A stretch of 64,000 bases of DNA, taken from NCBI RefSeq assembly GCF_024662015.1, contig NZ_CP102480.1:4396501-4460500 (forward strand), in the 5' to 3' direction. Below are positions 42,480-51,357 of the stretch, in pieces. Origin of the DNA: Nisaea acidiphila. GTDB lineage: Bacteria > Pseudomonadota > Alphaproteobacteria > Thalassobaculales > Thalassobaculaceae. A program made the translations under genes and the position numbers. Below the pieces are notes generated by a model. The model did no database searches. It saw only the letters and a program-made list of their open reading frames with translations, and was not told the DNA's origin. How positions within the stretch are numbered: the first letter of the stretch is position 1; each line of letters starts with the position of its first letter.

Positions 42480-43277
42480 TTATTCCCCCGTCCATTTCGG
42501 GCTGCGTTTCTCGATAAAGGCATCGATCCCCTCGGCGGCGTCGCGCGCCTGCATGTTCTCGACCATCACCTTGCTCGTGTAGGCATAGGCCTCGGCCAGC
42601 GGCATCTCGAGCTGGCGGTAGAACGCCGCCTTGCCTGTCTTCAGCACCAGCGGCGATTTGGAAGCGATCTTTCCGGCCATCTCGGATACTGCGGCGTCAA
42701 GCTCGGCTTCGGGGACGGCCCTGTTGATCAGGCCGTGCCGGAGCGCGGTGTCCGCGTCGATCATCTCGCCGGTCAGCAGCATTTCCATCACCTGCTTGCG
42801 CGGGATCGCGCGGGAGACGGCGACCATAGGGGTCGAGCAGAAGAGCCCGATATTCACGCCCGGCGTGCCGAAACGGGTGTCGTCGGCCGCGACCGCAAGG
42901 TCGGCGGTGGCGACGATCTGGCAGCCGGCGGCGGTGGCGATCCCGTGCACCTTGGCGATCACTGGCTGCGGCAGTTCGGTGATGCTCATCATCAGCTTCG
43001 AGCAGGCGGCGAAGACCTGCTCGTGGAAGGCCGCGTCGGTGCGGGCGCGCATCTCGCGCAGATCGTGTCCGGCGCAGAAGCCTTTCCCGGTGCCCTCCAG
43101 GATCACGACCTTCACCGCGCGGTCACTTGCAATGGCGTCGAGTTCCGCCTGCAGCGCCGCCATCAGGCCAAGCGAGAGCGCGTTGTAGGCTTTCGGACGA
43201 TTCAGTGTGAGACAGGCGATCCCGTCCGCGTCGCTACGCAGCACGAGCGGTGTTTCAAGGTCTTCCGCGACGGACAT
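42480..43277 (-). CDS. Enoyl-CoA hydratase/isomerase (crotonase) family protein
   Basis: A 265-residue crotonase with the family signature: LNRPKAYNALSLGLMAAL, KVVILEGTGKGFCAGHDLREM (oxyanion loop, first Gly of the AGHDL motif) and ATAAGCQIVATADLAVAAD (second oxyanion strand). GGAGGAACC precedes the ATG. It catalyses hydration, isomerisation or another crotonase reaction on an acyl-CoA. Its stop codon lies one base upstream of the CoA-binding/MetY fusion, so the two share an mRNA, but a metabolic link is not evident. Confidence 0.9.
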   Translation of the reverse strand: MSVAEDLETPLVLRSDADGIACLTLNRPKAYNALSLGLMAALQAELDAIASDRAVKVVILEGTGKGFCAGHDLREMRARTDAAFHEQVFAACSKLMMSITELPQPVIAKVHGIATAAGCQIVATADLAVAADDTRFGTPGVNIGLFCSTPMVAVSRAIPRKQVMEMLLTGEMIDADTALRHGLINRAVPEAELDAAVSEMAGKIASKSPLVLKTGKAAFYRQLEMPLAEAYAYTSKVMVENMQARDAAEGIDAFIEKRSPKWTGE

Positions 43278-43384
43278 GGTTCCTCCCGATCGGCGTTCCC
43301 GATTTCTGATGCGCAGACTAGCGCCGGAACGGCCGGAGGAACAGACGCGCGCACGTCACCAAAGCGTTAGGCGGAAGCGATGGA

Positions 43385-44779
43385 TCAGGTGACGCGGATC
43401 CAGGTCATCATGCCCGCGGCGGAATGTTCGACCATGTGACAATGCAGCAGCCAGTTCCCGGGATTGTCCGCGACGAAGGCGATCTCGGCCACTTCCTCCG
43501 CCTGCATCAGCATCGTGTCGCGCAGGGCTCCGAGGCCGCCATTTTCGAGCACTTTTCGGAAATGATGGCCGTGCAGATGCATCGCATGCGGCCAACCGGT
43601 GCGGTTCTCCATCCGGATCCGGACGGTTTCTCCGGCCGATGCCGCGATCAGCGGCTCTTCCGGCATGTCGGCGCGGCCGTTGAAGGCCCAGACTTTGCCT
43701 TTTTGCACGAGGCCGCGCATGTCCATCGCCCGGCCGCCCATCGTCGCGCCGCGCAAGCCGCCCATGGCGCCGCCTTCCATCAGGAGATCAGCGGTGCGGG
43801 CCTTTCCGAGCGGTCCGGTTTCCGGCACCGGGTTCGGCGGAAGGGGGGAGACTGGCTCCGTGCGCCGCGCCGCCGCGCTTTCGGATATCTCGAACGCGGC
43901 GACCGCATAGCTTCCGTTGCGCTCGTGCGAGACGATCGAGGCCTCGCTCCCGGCCTCGCCCGTGACGTCGACAATCAGGTCGATCCGCTGGGCCGGCGCC
44001 ATGACCATCCGGCCCGCGCGTTGAGGCGTTGCCAGCGGCTGCCCGTCGAGGGCGACGATCCAGCCGTCGAAACCCTTGAGGCCGAGGCTGAAGATCCGGG
44101 CGTTGGCCACATTCACCAGCCTGAGGCGAAGGCGTTCGTTCCGCTTCGCGGTCGAGGCCCAGTAGCCGTCGCCGTTCACCGTGATCCAGTTCCCGATGCG
44201 CCCGCCGTGGGACCAGTCGTGCATGGCGCCGAAATTCTCCGCGATCTCGGCTTTTTCGGTCAGGCGCCAGTCGTCGATGAGCAGGACTTCGTCCCGGTCC
44301 ACGTCGGGCGTTTCCGCTTCTTCTACAACGAGCGCGCCATAGAGGCCGCGGGCGAGCTGCTCCCAGGTCTTGTTATGCGGGTGGTACCAGTAGGTCCCGG
44401 CGTCGGGCAGCTGGAACTCGTAATCGAAGGTTGCGCCCGGTTCGACGGGAGCCTGGGTCAGTTCCGGCACCCCATCCATGGCGTTGGCGATCCTGATGCC
44501 ATGCCAGTGAATGGTGGAAGCCTGCGGTAATCCGTTCAGAAAGCGCCGGCCGATCCGCTCCCCTTGCTTTACCCGCAGCGTCGGACCCGGGACGCCGCCC
44601 TCATAGCCCCAGATCGGTGTCGACCGGTACTCCGCCGGCGCCAGGCGCGCCGTTCCCGGCCGGGCTTCGAGAATGTGCGGGGCGGCGCCGAGAGCGCGGC
44701 CGGGAAGGGATCCTCCGGCCGCCGCGAGGCCCAGCGCGCCGGTCGTTTCGAGAAACCCACGTCGTGAAAAGTTCCGCAC
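43385..44779 (-). CDS. Tat-exported multicopper oxidase
   Basis: A 464-residue multicopper oxidase with a twin-arginine leader (SRRGFLETTGALGLAAAGG). The copper motifs are all present: HWHG at 91-94, HPH within WYHPHNK at 133-135, HLHGHHF near 405, and the C-terminal HCHMVEH at 446-452 with an axial Met four residues after the last His. This is the trinuclear plus type 1 copper set of laccase/CumA/CopA-type proteins, acting in the periplasm on phenols, cuprous copper or other metals. The sequence is methionine- and glycine-rich around MEGGAMGGLRG-type segments, which is often seen in copper-handling oxidases. No neighbouring copper genes are present. Confidence 0.92.
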   Translation of the reverse strand: MRNFSRRGFLETTGALGLAAAGGSLPGRALGAAPHILEARPGTARLAPAEYRSTPIWGYEGGVPGPTLRVKQGERIGRRFLNGLPQASTIHWHGIRIANAMDGVPELTQAPVEPGATFDYEFQLPDAGTYWYHPHNKTWEQLARGLYGALVVEEAETPDVDRDEVLLIDDWRLTEKAEIAENFGAMHDWSHGGRIGNWITVNGDGYWASTAKRNERLRLRLVNVANARIFSLGLKGFDGWIVALDGQPLATPQRAGRMVMAPAQRIDLIVDVTGEAGSEASIVSHERNGSYAVAAFEISESAAARRTEPVSPLPPNPVPETGPLGKARTADLLMEGGAMGGLRGATMGGRAMDMRGLVQKGKVWAFNGRADMPEEPLIAASAGETVRIRMENRTGWPHAMHLHGHHFRKVLENGGLGALRDTMLMQAEEVAEIAFVADNPGNWLLHCHMVEHSAAGMMTWIRVT

Positions 44780-44842
44780 CGGTCTTCCTCTCCGTCCTAA
44801 GGGCCGGTCGTCGCGTCGGCCTTCATCCCGAAGAATATGGCG

Positions 44843-45781
44843 CTAACGCACGCCAAGGAAATGCAGAACGAAGGCAATCGTGCCGAAAGAGAGGAAGGTC
44901 GAGACCAGCATCGAGGTCGCCGCCGCCGGAGTGCCGGCATCGTAGCGGTCGGCGAAGAGGTAGACATTCACCCCGACGGGCAGGGCCGCGACGATCACGG
45001 CAACGTCGCGCCAGAGCGGATCCATCGAGAAGATATGGGTGGCGAGCACGTAGGTGATCGCGGGGAAGGCGACGAGTTTCAGGGCGCTGCCGACCAGCGC
45101 TTCCCAGATCGCCCCCCGGATCCGGTAACGCGCGAGCGACGCGCCCATGGCGAAAACCGCGCAGGGCAGGGCGGCGCGCCCCATGAATTCGGTGATGTCC
45201 GCCACCGGCTTCGGCAGCGGCAGCGAAAAGATGTTCCAGGCGAGACCGGCGAGCATGCCCACGAGGATCGGGTTGGTGACAAGGCTCTTCACGATGGCCC
45301 ACGGAATGCCCGCGAGCGCGCCTTTCTGGCCCCGGCCGCCTTCCACCAGGATCGTGACGACGGCGAAGAACTGCCAGGAATGGAAGGCGATGATCAGGAA
45401 GACCGGCAGCGTCCCCGCGTCGCCGAAAGTGGTCAGGATCAGCGGGATGCCGAGCAGCACCGTGTTGCCGAAGGCGCCCGTCATCCCTGCCAACGAAGCA
45501 TGAGCGAAGTCGCGCCTGAACCACCACAATGAGATCAGCATGCCGAGCATCCAGACCGCGTATCCGGCACCGAAGAAGGAGATCAGGAACTCCCACTCGA
45601 TCGGATCCGGCAGCGTCTGCCGCGCCATGGTGTGGAACAGCATCGGGGGAATGGCGAAGTTGAAGACGAACTTCGAAAGATTGTCGACGGCGGCTTCCGG
45701 AAACCAGCCGACGCGGGCGGCGGCGTAGGCGATGAAGACGGTGCCGAAGACCGGCAGGACGATGTCGATCAGGATTTCCAT
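44843..45781 (-). CDS. AEC-family transporter (auxin efflux carrier fold), copy 1
   Basis: A 312-residue membrane protein with ten hydrophobic segments in two inverted halves, MEILIDIVLPVFGTVFIAYAA at the start and the signature VAVIVAALPVGVNVYLFADRYDAG near the end. AEC proteins export or import anions such as malate, malonate or organic acids. The C-terminal 60 residues and most of the protein resemble a second AEC gene (49457-50392) and a decayed fragment (47219-47376), so AEC genes have duplicated here. It is divergent from the MATE pump with a 74-base gap. Confidence 0.9.
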   Translation of the reverse strand: MEILIDIVLPVFGTVFIAYAAARVGWFPEAAVDNLSKFVFNFAIPPMLFHTMARQTLPDPIEWEFLISFFGAGYAVWMLGMLISLWWFRRDFAHASLAGMTGAFGNTVLLGIPLILTTFGDAGTLPVFLIIAFHSWQFFAVVTILVEGGRGQKGALAGIPWAIVKSLVTNPILVGMLAGLAWNIFSLPLPKPVADITEFMGRAALPCAVFAMGASLARYRIRGAIWEALVGSALKLVAFPAITYVLATHIFSMDPLWRDVAVIVAALPVGVNVYLFADRYDAGTPAAATSMLVSTFLSFGTIAFVLHFLGVR

Positions 45782-45855
45782 TGCAGGCCCGGAAAGGGAA
45801 TTCAGGTGACGCGGCGAATTCAGAAGCCCTCTTCGATAAACGATTATCCGGCGCG

Positions 45856-47214
45856 ATGACAGAGACGGCGAACGATCCCGCGGCCGAAACCCATCCGCTG
45901 CTCGAAGGTGCGATCGCGGGGAAACTGGTGCGGCTGGCGCTGCCGGGGCTGCTCGGCGGACTGATGCAATCCTTCCTTTATGTCGCCGACGGGCGTTTCG
46001 TCGGCACCCTCGGGCCGCTCCCTCTCGCCGGTGTGGCGCTGGTGTTTCCGCTCTTCGCGCTCTCGGTCATGCTCTCCGCGGGCGCCGTCGGCGGCGCGGT
46101 GGTGGCGGCGACCGCGCGCGCTCTCGGTGCGCGGGACCGGGAGGGAGCGGGCGCGCTAGTGCGCACGGCCCTGATCCTGGCGCTGCTGGGCGGCGGCATC
46201 AGTGCCGTGATCGTCCAGCTATTCGGTCCGGCATTCTTCCGCCTGCTCGGCGGCGAGGGCGAGGTGCTCGAGGCCGCGATCGCCTATGCGGGCGTGCTCT
46301 TTCCCGGGATCGTGGTGATCTGGCTCTTCAACATGCTGGCGAGCCTGCTGCGCGGCGCGGGCGACATGCGGCGTCCGGCGGTCGCGCTCGGCATCGCCGC
46401 CACCGTGCATATTCTCTCCGCGACGGTCCTGGTTCTCGGCAAGGGACCGATCGCTTCTCTCGGGATCGCCGGGGCCGCGCTCTCTTTGCTGCTCGGATAT
46501 GCGGCGGGAGGCCTTTATCTCGCCTGGCGCCTGTTCGGTCCCGCGGGGCCGGACTGGGTGCGGTTCGCCGGAAAGATCGACTGGGGGCAGGTGCTGTGGG
46601 TCGGGCGGCGCGGGAGCTTCGCCGGCGTGCAGTCGGTGCTGACCATCGCCATGGCGCTTGTCGTGACAGCCTATATGGCACGCATCGGTCCGAAAGCGCT
46701 GGCGGGTTACGGTGTCGGTGTTCGGCTGGAACTGGTGATCATTCCCGTCATCTTCGCTTTCGGCAGTGCCTGCATCGCCATGGCGGGCGTCAGCCTCGGC
46801 GCCGGGGAGCGGGCGCGCGCGATCCGCGTCGCCTGGACCGGCAGCGGATTTGCGGCCGGTTTCGTCGGCCTGATCGGCTGCTTCCTCGCACTCTTTCCGG
46901 CGCTCTGGAGCGGGCTTTTCACCGGCGACACCGAGATCGCCGCCGCGACCGCGCAGTACCTCGGCATCGTCGGCCCGGCCTACACCTTCTTCGGCCTCGG
47001 CCTGTGTCTATATTTCGCCAGCCAGGCCCTGAACAGTCTGGTCTGGCCGGTGACTGGGGCGGGCATCCGTCTCGCGATTTTGCTGGCGGGCGGCGCGGCG
47101 CTTCTCGGCGAGGGGATCGATGCGCGCACGATCTATCTGCTCGTTGCCGCCGCGATGATGGCATACGGTCTGTTCAATGCTTTGACGCTCAGACTCGGCC
47201 CCTGGCGCGCCTGA
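45856..47214 (+). CDS. MATE-family efflux transporter
   Basis: A 452-residue inner-membrane transporter starting at ATG 45856 (weak ribosome site; an ATG at 45781 in frame would add 25 residues). Two halves of six membrane segments each are visible, with LALPGLLGGLMQSFLYVADGRFVG at the start and similar MATE motifs later (VILFGSAC-type in FGSACIAMAGVSLGAG). Such pumps export cationic drugs or metabolites using sodium or protons. Its 3' end abuts the AEC-derived fragment by four bases. Confidence 0.9.
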   Translation: MTETANDPAAETHPLLEGAIAGKLVRLALPGLLGGLMQSFLYVADGRFVGTLGPLPLAGVALVFPLFALSVMLSAGAVGGAVVAATARALGARDREGAGALVRTALILALLGGGISAVIVQLFGPAFFRLLGGEGEVLEAAIAYAGVLFPGIVVIWLFNMLASLLRGAGDMRRPAVALGIAATVHILSATVLVLGKGPIASLGIAGAALSLLLGYAAGGLYLAWRLFGPAGPDWVRFAGKIDWGQVLWVGRRGSFAGVQSVLTIAMALVVTAYMARIGPKALAGYGVGVRLELVIIPVIFAFGSACIAMAGVSLGAGERARAIRVAWTGSGFAAGFVGLIGCFLALFPALWSGLFTGDTEIAAATAQYLGIVGPAYTFFGLGLCLYFASQALNSLVWPVTGAGIRLAILLAGGAALLGEGIDARTIYLLVAAAMMAYGLFNALTLRLGPWRA

Positions 47215-47218
47215 CATA

Positions 47219-47376
47219 GCGCACGCCCAGCAGGTAGAGCACAGCCGCGATTGTCCCGCACGATAGAAAGGTAGAGAGCAGCATCGCTGTTGCCATGACC
47301 GGCGCGCCGGCTTCGTAGCGGTCGGCAAAGAGGAAGACGTTGATGCCGACCGGCAGGGCTGCGATCACCACGGCGC
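47219..47376 (-). pseudogene. Decayed 3' fragment of an AEC transporter gene (direct repeat copy)
   Basis: Translation of the minus strand gives AVVIAALPVGINVFLFADRYEAGAPV and TAMLLSTFL..GTIAAVLYLLGVR, nearly identical to the C-terminus of the intact AEC transporter at 49457-50392. The nucleotide match covers about 158 bases of 49459-49616 with roughly 16 mismatches by eye (about 90% identity). The stop codon is lost (TAG is now TAT) and homology ends abruptly at 47376, so this is a remnant, not a gene. It lies between the MATE gene and the cytochrome gene. Confidence 0.88.
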
Positions 47377-47478
47377 GGGAACAGGGGCGCAGCTCAAGAG
47401 AACGGTTTCGCACTGAAATCAGTGAGGAGTGCAAACGCCTTTCTAAGAAAAAAATAAAATTGCACACATTGAGAAAAG

Positions 47479-47495
47479 CACAATTTTACATTGTG
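47479..47495. promoter_or_regulatory. Inverted repeat in the AT-rich leader of the cytochrome gene
   Basis: CACAAT and ATTGTG (47479-47484 and 47490-47495) form a 6-bp inverted repeat around TTTAC, in an A/T-rich stretch 30 bases upstream of the ribosome site GAGGAGG and of the ATG at 47526. Nearby TTTGTGTG (47497-47504) repeats half of it. It suits a dimeric regulator or an AT-rich promoter. CAATGTGTG-type words also occur at 14002-14010. Confidence 0.35.
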
Positions 47496-47525
47496 TTTGT
47501 GTGATGGCCAGACGAGGAGGCGATC

Positions 47526-49367
47526 ATGCGAACTTACATCCGTAACTCCGCACTCTATGCATTGTTAACCGCGCCCATGATTTTCGGATCCGGGCAGACG
47601 AATGCGCAAAACACTCAAGCCGGATTTGATTATCCGCATCCTGTGAAGAAAATCTGCACGGTCGGTGAAACGGAATTCAAGAATTCCTGGGCATCGATAA
47701 CATTTCCGAAGGCAACCGGATGGGCGAGAGCGTTCGAATTCGCCAAGATCGTTGGCGGCCACAAATTCGGGCCGGTGTACGACAAAACCAGTGGGATGGT
47801 TTACGTATTTCCCGCCGACGGTCCCGGCTTCACCGACGCGGATGCCAATTCGGACTGCGACTTCTTTAACTGGAGTACGCAGATGTTCTATTGGCTGACG
47901 TCTCCGGTCACTGCCGTTGGCAGTTTTCCAACCGATCCGGTTCCGCCGACCAGTACGACCGACTACGTTTTCGCCAGCGAGTTCTTCTACACCTTGGATG
48001 AGGGATCGCTAAAGACGCAGAAAGGACCCCTTCACACCATCGGCGCCCGGACGGAAAAGAGCAACGGCACAGTGGACTCGATCGAGCAGGCCGGAGGTAG
48101 CGGCGTGCTGTTCTACAATCCCCCGAAATCGCTGCCTACGAATGACAATCCTCTTGTCTATTACAGTATCCACACGAACCGGCCCTATGGATACCAACGC
48201 GCAGCCGACCTGGCACCGGACCTGCTGGGCGCAGGCAATGTGCCGAAAAACTTCGTTCAATCGGAAAAAGAGATCTGCGATACGATCGGCTTCGCTTTCC
48301 TGAACGGGTATGCGGAAATTTTGGATCCCATCGCCACCGGTCTCTACGCTCTCTTTTGCCTCGGTGACGACAACCATGTCACCTCCGATACCGAAGCGCT
48401 TAAAGACCGGTTCTTGAAGAGCGTCAGCGATGTCGCCTCGCCGCCGAATTCGGCCGTCTCTGTCGAACAGGTCGAAACCGCTGTCGATTATCTCGCGATG
48501 TCGATGGAACTGAAGATGTCCTGGGTCGAAGCCGCGAGCCTTGAAAATCCGGAGGCCTATATTCGGCAGGAGGCCATCATTCCGACCTTCACGGCGCGCA
48601 ACGATGGCGGATGGGCCCTCGTGCAGTCCGGAACCAAGACGGCCACGCTCGCCCTGGTCGGAATGCACGTGGTCGGCTCTGTGAAGGGGCATCCGGAAAT
48701 GATCTGGGCCACTTTCGAGCACGCCAACAATACGCCGAATACCAATTATGTTTATTTGGACGAGGATGACGATGTGCGTCTGACGACGGATATCGGTTTT
48801 GGCTCATGGCTGTTTTCCGATAGCACCCCAACCGCCGCGAATATGGAATATGCGATCGGAGAGTCGGAGCAGGGCGGTCTGAAGATCGTATCCGCTCCGG
48901 GCGTGCGATCCGCAGACCTGACCAAGGCCTCGAACGTGAACCGGCTGAGCCCCTGGGGCACGCATATCGAAAACGCCTACGATCAGAAGGAAATCGCGAG
49001 CGCCGCGGAATCGAATTCTGAGGTTATCTCCGCCAATCTCGCGGCTATCGGCGCGTTGAACGGATACTACAAGAATAACGCGCAGGCTCCGTCGGATCCC
49101 CGGGTGAATTATATCCTCACAGGCGCCAGCTGGGGACACACCCAAGAGCCAGGAAAACTGAATACTAAGATTTTCCCGGACGGAACAAACCCGAACACCA
49201 TCGTAGGGACGGCGGCAATGGCAAACACCACCATGGAGACTTTCACCCAGACTTTTAACGGCCGGATCAGTGAGAATGGTTGTTTCAGCTGTCACGGGAC
49301 CTATGGCAGCTCCAACGCATTCGTCGTGAGTCATATCTTCGACAGTATCAATTCAGTCGAAAAATAG
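47526..49367 (+). CDS. Secreted mono-haem cytochrome c-like protein, unknown function
   Basis: A 613-residue protein with a signal peptide (ALYALLTAPMIFGSG, cleavage near TNA-QNT) and one haem c motif, Cys-Phe-Ser-Cys-His, in its last 30 residues. The rest is a large unassigned domain with GMHVVGSVKGHPEMIWATFEH and INGRISENGC-type segments, some of which recur in a family of large secreted single-haem proteins. The C-terminal position of the haem suggests electron transfer from a large periplasmic or extracellular sensing or enzymatic domain. Base composition is visibly lower in G+C than the surroundings. It is bracketed by direct repeats of AEC sequence. Confidence 0.82.
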   Translation: MRTYIRNSALYALLTAPMIFGSGQTNAQNTQAGFDYPHPVKKICTVGETEFKNSWASITFPKATGWARAFEFAKIVGGHKFGPVYDKTSGMVYVFPADGPGFTDADANSDCDFFNWSTQMFYWLTSPVTAVGSFPTDPVPPTSTTDYVFASEFFYTLDEGSLKTQKGPLHTIGARTEKSNGTVDSIEQAGGSGVLFYNPPKSLPTNDNPLVYYSIHTNRPYGYQRAADLAPDLLGAGNVPKNFVQSEKEICDTIGFAFLNGYAEILDPIATGLYALFCLGDDNHVTSDTEALKDRFLKSVSDVASPPNSAVSVEQVETAVDYLAMSMELKMSWVEAASLENPEAYIRQEAIIPTFTARNDGGWALVQSGTKTATLALVGMHVVGSVKGHPEMIWATFEHANNTPNTNYVYLDEDDDVRLTTDIGFGSWLFSDSTPTAANMEYAIGESEQGGLKIVSAPGVRSADLTKASNVNRLSPWGTHIENAYDQKEIASAAESNSEVISANLAAIGALNGYYKNNAQAPSDPRVNYILTGASWGHTQEPGKLNTKIFPDGTNPNTIVGTAAMANTTMETFTQTFNGRISENGCFSCHGTYGSSNAFVVSHIFDSINSVEK

Positions 49368-49392
49368 ATCTTTCTCCGGTTCGGACTGCGGA

Positions 49393-49425
49393 GGCAGGGC
49401 GGAAAAGCGCCCTGCCTTTTCTTTT
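49393..49425 (+). terminator. Rho-independent terminator of the cytochrome gene
   Basis: GGCAGGGCG (49393-49401) and CGCCCTGCC (49408-49416) form a 9-bp GC stem with a 6-base loop, followed by TTTTCTTTT (49417-49425). It begins 25 bases past the cytochrome stop and precedes the convergent AEC gene. Confidence 0.88.
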
Positions 49426-49456
49426 GGCGTGCGCCGGTCCTGGCGCACTCCCGGTC

Positions 49457-50392
49457 CTAGCGCACTCCAAGCAGGTAGAGCACCGCCGCAATGGTGCCGA
49501 AGGAGAGGAAGGTCGAGAGCAGCATCGCCGTTGCCGCGACCGGCGCGCCGGCTTCGTAGCGGTCGGCGAAGAGGAAGACGTTGATGCCGACCGGCAGGGC
49601 CGCGATCACCACGGCGACGTCGCGCCAGAGCGGCTGCATGTCGAAGACGTGGGTGGCGATGACGTAAGTCAGCGCGGGAAAGAGCAGCAGTTTCAGGACG
49701 CAGGCCGCCACGGCCTCCCGGATGGCACCCGCCATGCGGAACTTGGCGAGCGAGGCGCCCATGACGAAGACCGCGCTCGGCATGGCGGCTTGCCCGAGGA
49801 AGCCGGTGATGTCGGTCACCGGTTTCGGCACCGGGACGGAGCCCAGGTTGCAGAGCAGACCGGCGAGGAGGCCGATGATGATCGGGTTCGTCGCGAGGCT
49901 CTTCGCGATGGTGAGCGGGAGCGCGGAGATCGCGCCTTTCTGCCGCCGGCTGCTCTCGAGCAGGATCGTCGCCAAGCCGAAGAACTGCCAGGAATGGAAG
50001 GCGATGATCAGGAAGATAGGCAGCACTCCGGTTTCGCCGAAGGTATTCAGCACCAACGGCAGGCCGAGCATGGTGTTGCCGAAGGCGGCGCTCATCCCGG
50101 CCATGGAGGCATGGGCGAAATCGCGGCGGAACAGGAAGCGCGAGACCGCCATGGCGATCAGCCAGACGAGATAGGCCGCGCCGAAAAAGGAGATCAGGTA
50201 GTTCCACTCGATCGGGTCCGGCAGCGGATGGCGGACGATATTGTCGAACAGCAGCGACGGGACCGCGAAGGTGAAGACGAAGCCCGCCAGACCCTCGGCG
50301 ACCTTGGGCGGCACGATCCCGGCGCGGGCGGAGAAAAAGGCAATGAACAGCGTGCCGAAGACCGGCAACACGATATCGAAAAGGATTTGCAT
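49457..50392 (-). CDS. AEC-family transporter, copy 2
   Basis: A 311-residue AEC (auxin efflux carrier-like) transporter with ten hydrophobic segments. Its first residues MQILFDIVLPVFGTLFIAFF and final VVIAALPVGINVFLFADRYEAGAP match copy 1 closely. It likely exports an organic anion. The 3' end (49459-49616) is repeated at 47219-47376, bracketing the cytochrome gene. It is divergent from the hydrolase gene at 50551, with 158 bases between them that must hold promoters. Confidence 0.9.
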   Translation of the reverse strand: MQILFDIVLPVFGTLFIAFFSARAGIVPPKVAEGLAGFVFTFAVPSLLFDNIVRHPLPDPIEWNYLISFFGAAYLVWLIAMAVSRFLFRRDFAHASMAGMSAAFGNTMLGLPLVLNTFGETGVLPIFLIIAFHSWQFFGLATILLESSRRQKGAISALPLTIAKSLATNPIIIGLLAGLLCNLGSVPVPKPVTDITGFLGQAAMPSAVFVMGASLAKFRMAGAIREAVAACVLKLLLFPALTYVIATHVFDMQPLWRDVAVVIAALPVGINVFLFADRYEAGAPVAATAMLLSTFLSFGTIAAVLYLLGVR

Positions 50393-50550
50393 TTACGGCC
50401 GATGGCGTAAGGGAAGCGGCGCTGGAAAAGCGCAGGGCCATTTATGATCGATTTTGTGCAGTGCAGCAATAAGATTGCTGCTCATACCGATTGGCGTCCC
50501 TCCCGAGCCGCGCCTATAGTTTCCAAAAAACATCGGATGGGAGGAAAATC

Positions 50551-51357
50551 ATGGCCAGTCTGGAAATCAGTCCCGGCAACAATCTCCATTACGAATACGA
50601 TGCGCCCGGGCAGAAGGGGCAGACCTTCGTTTTTGTGAACGCGCTGACCGGAAATACCGGCATGTGGCAGGTGGAGGAGATCGGGCCGGCGCTCAGGGCC
50701 GCCGGATACGGGACGCTCTGCTATAATTTCAGGGGGCAGGCCGAGAGCGCGTTCGTGCCCGGCATCGACCTCGGTCCGCTGACCATCGTCGAGGATCTGA
50801 AACGGGTCGTCGACGAGGTCGCGCCGCCGAACCCGATCCTCGTGGGGCTTTCCATCGGCGGACTGTTCGCCGCGCAGGCCTATCTCAAGGGCGCGGCGGC
50901 CGAGGGGCTGGTGCTGATCAACACTCTCCGCAAGCCGAACCTGAGGCTCGAATGGATCAATGCGGCCATGGTCCGGATGGCGGCGACCGGCGGCAGCCAG
51001 CTCATCATGGAGGCGAACCTGCCCATGCTGGTCAATCCCGAACAGCTCGCCAAAATGCGTCCGAACCTGCTGAAGGGACCATACCAGCCGATGAAAGAAG
51101 GCGAGGGTCTCTACGAGCTGATGAAAGGCTCGGTCTCGACGGACTGGGACTTTCCCTATGAGAAGCTCGATGTTCCCGTGCTGCTTATGACCGGAACCCA
51201 TGACCGGGTCTTCCGCATCGAAGAGGATATCGCGGAGCTGGAGGCGCGGATCCCGTCGAGTTCGCACATCGTCTTCACCGATGCGGGCCATCTCATTCCG
51301 GCGGAGCGCCCGGCGCGGTTCGCGAAGGAACTCATGGCATTCGCCGCGACGCTCTAG
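50551..51357 (+). CDS. Alpha/beta-fold hydrolase
   Basis: A 268-residue hydrolase starting at ATG 50551 (GGGAGGAAAATC upstream). The oxyanion loop is FVNALTGNTGMW, the nucleophile is the Ser of VGLSIGGLFAAQAY, the acid is likely in TGTHDRVF, and the histidine is in DAGHLIPAERP. It resembles the 3-oxoadipate enol-lactonase / esterase branch. The gene's last 26 bases overlap, tail to tail, the SulP transporter gene. The substrate is unknown. Confidence 0.85.
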   Translation: MASLEISPGNNLHYEYDAPGQKGQTFVFVNALTGNTGMWQVEEIGPALRAAGYGTLCYNFRGQAESAFVPGIDLGPLTIVEDLKRVVDEVAPPNPILVGLSIGGLFAAQAYLKGAAAEGLVLINTLRKPNLRLEWINAAMVRMAATGGSQLIMEANLPMLVNPEQLAKMRPNLLKGPYQPMKEGEGLYELMKGSVSTDWDFPYEKLDVPVLLMTGTHDRVFRIEEDIAELEARIPSSSHIVFTDAGHLIPAERPARFAKELMAFAATL

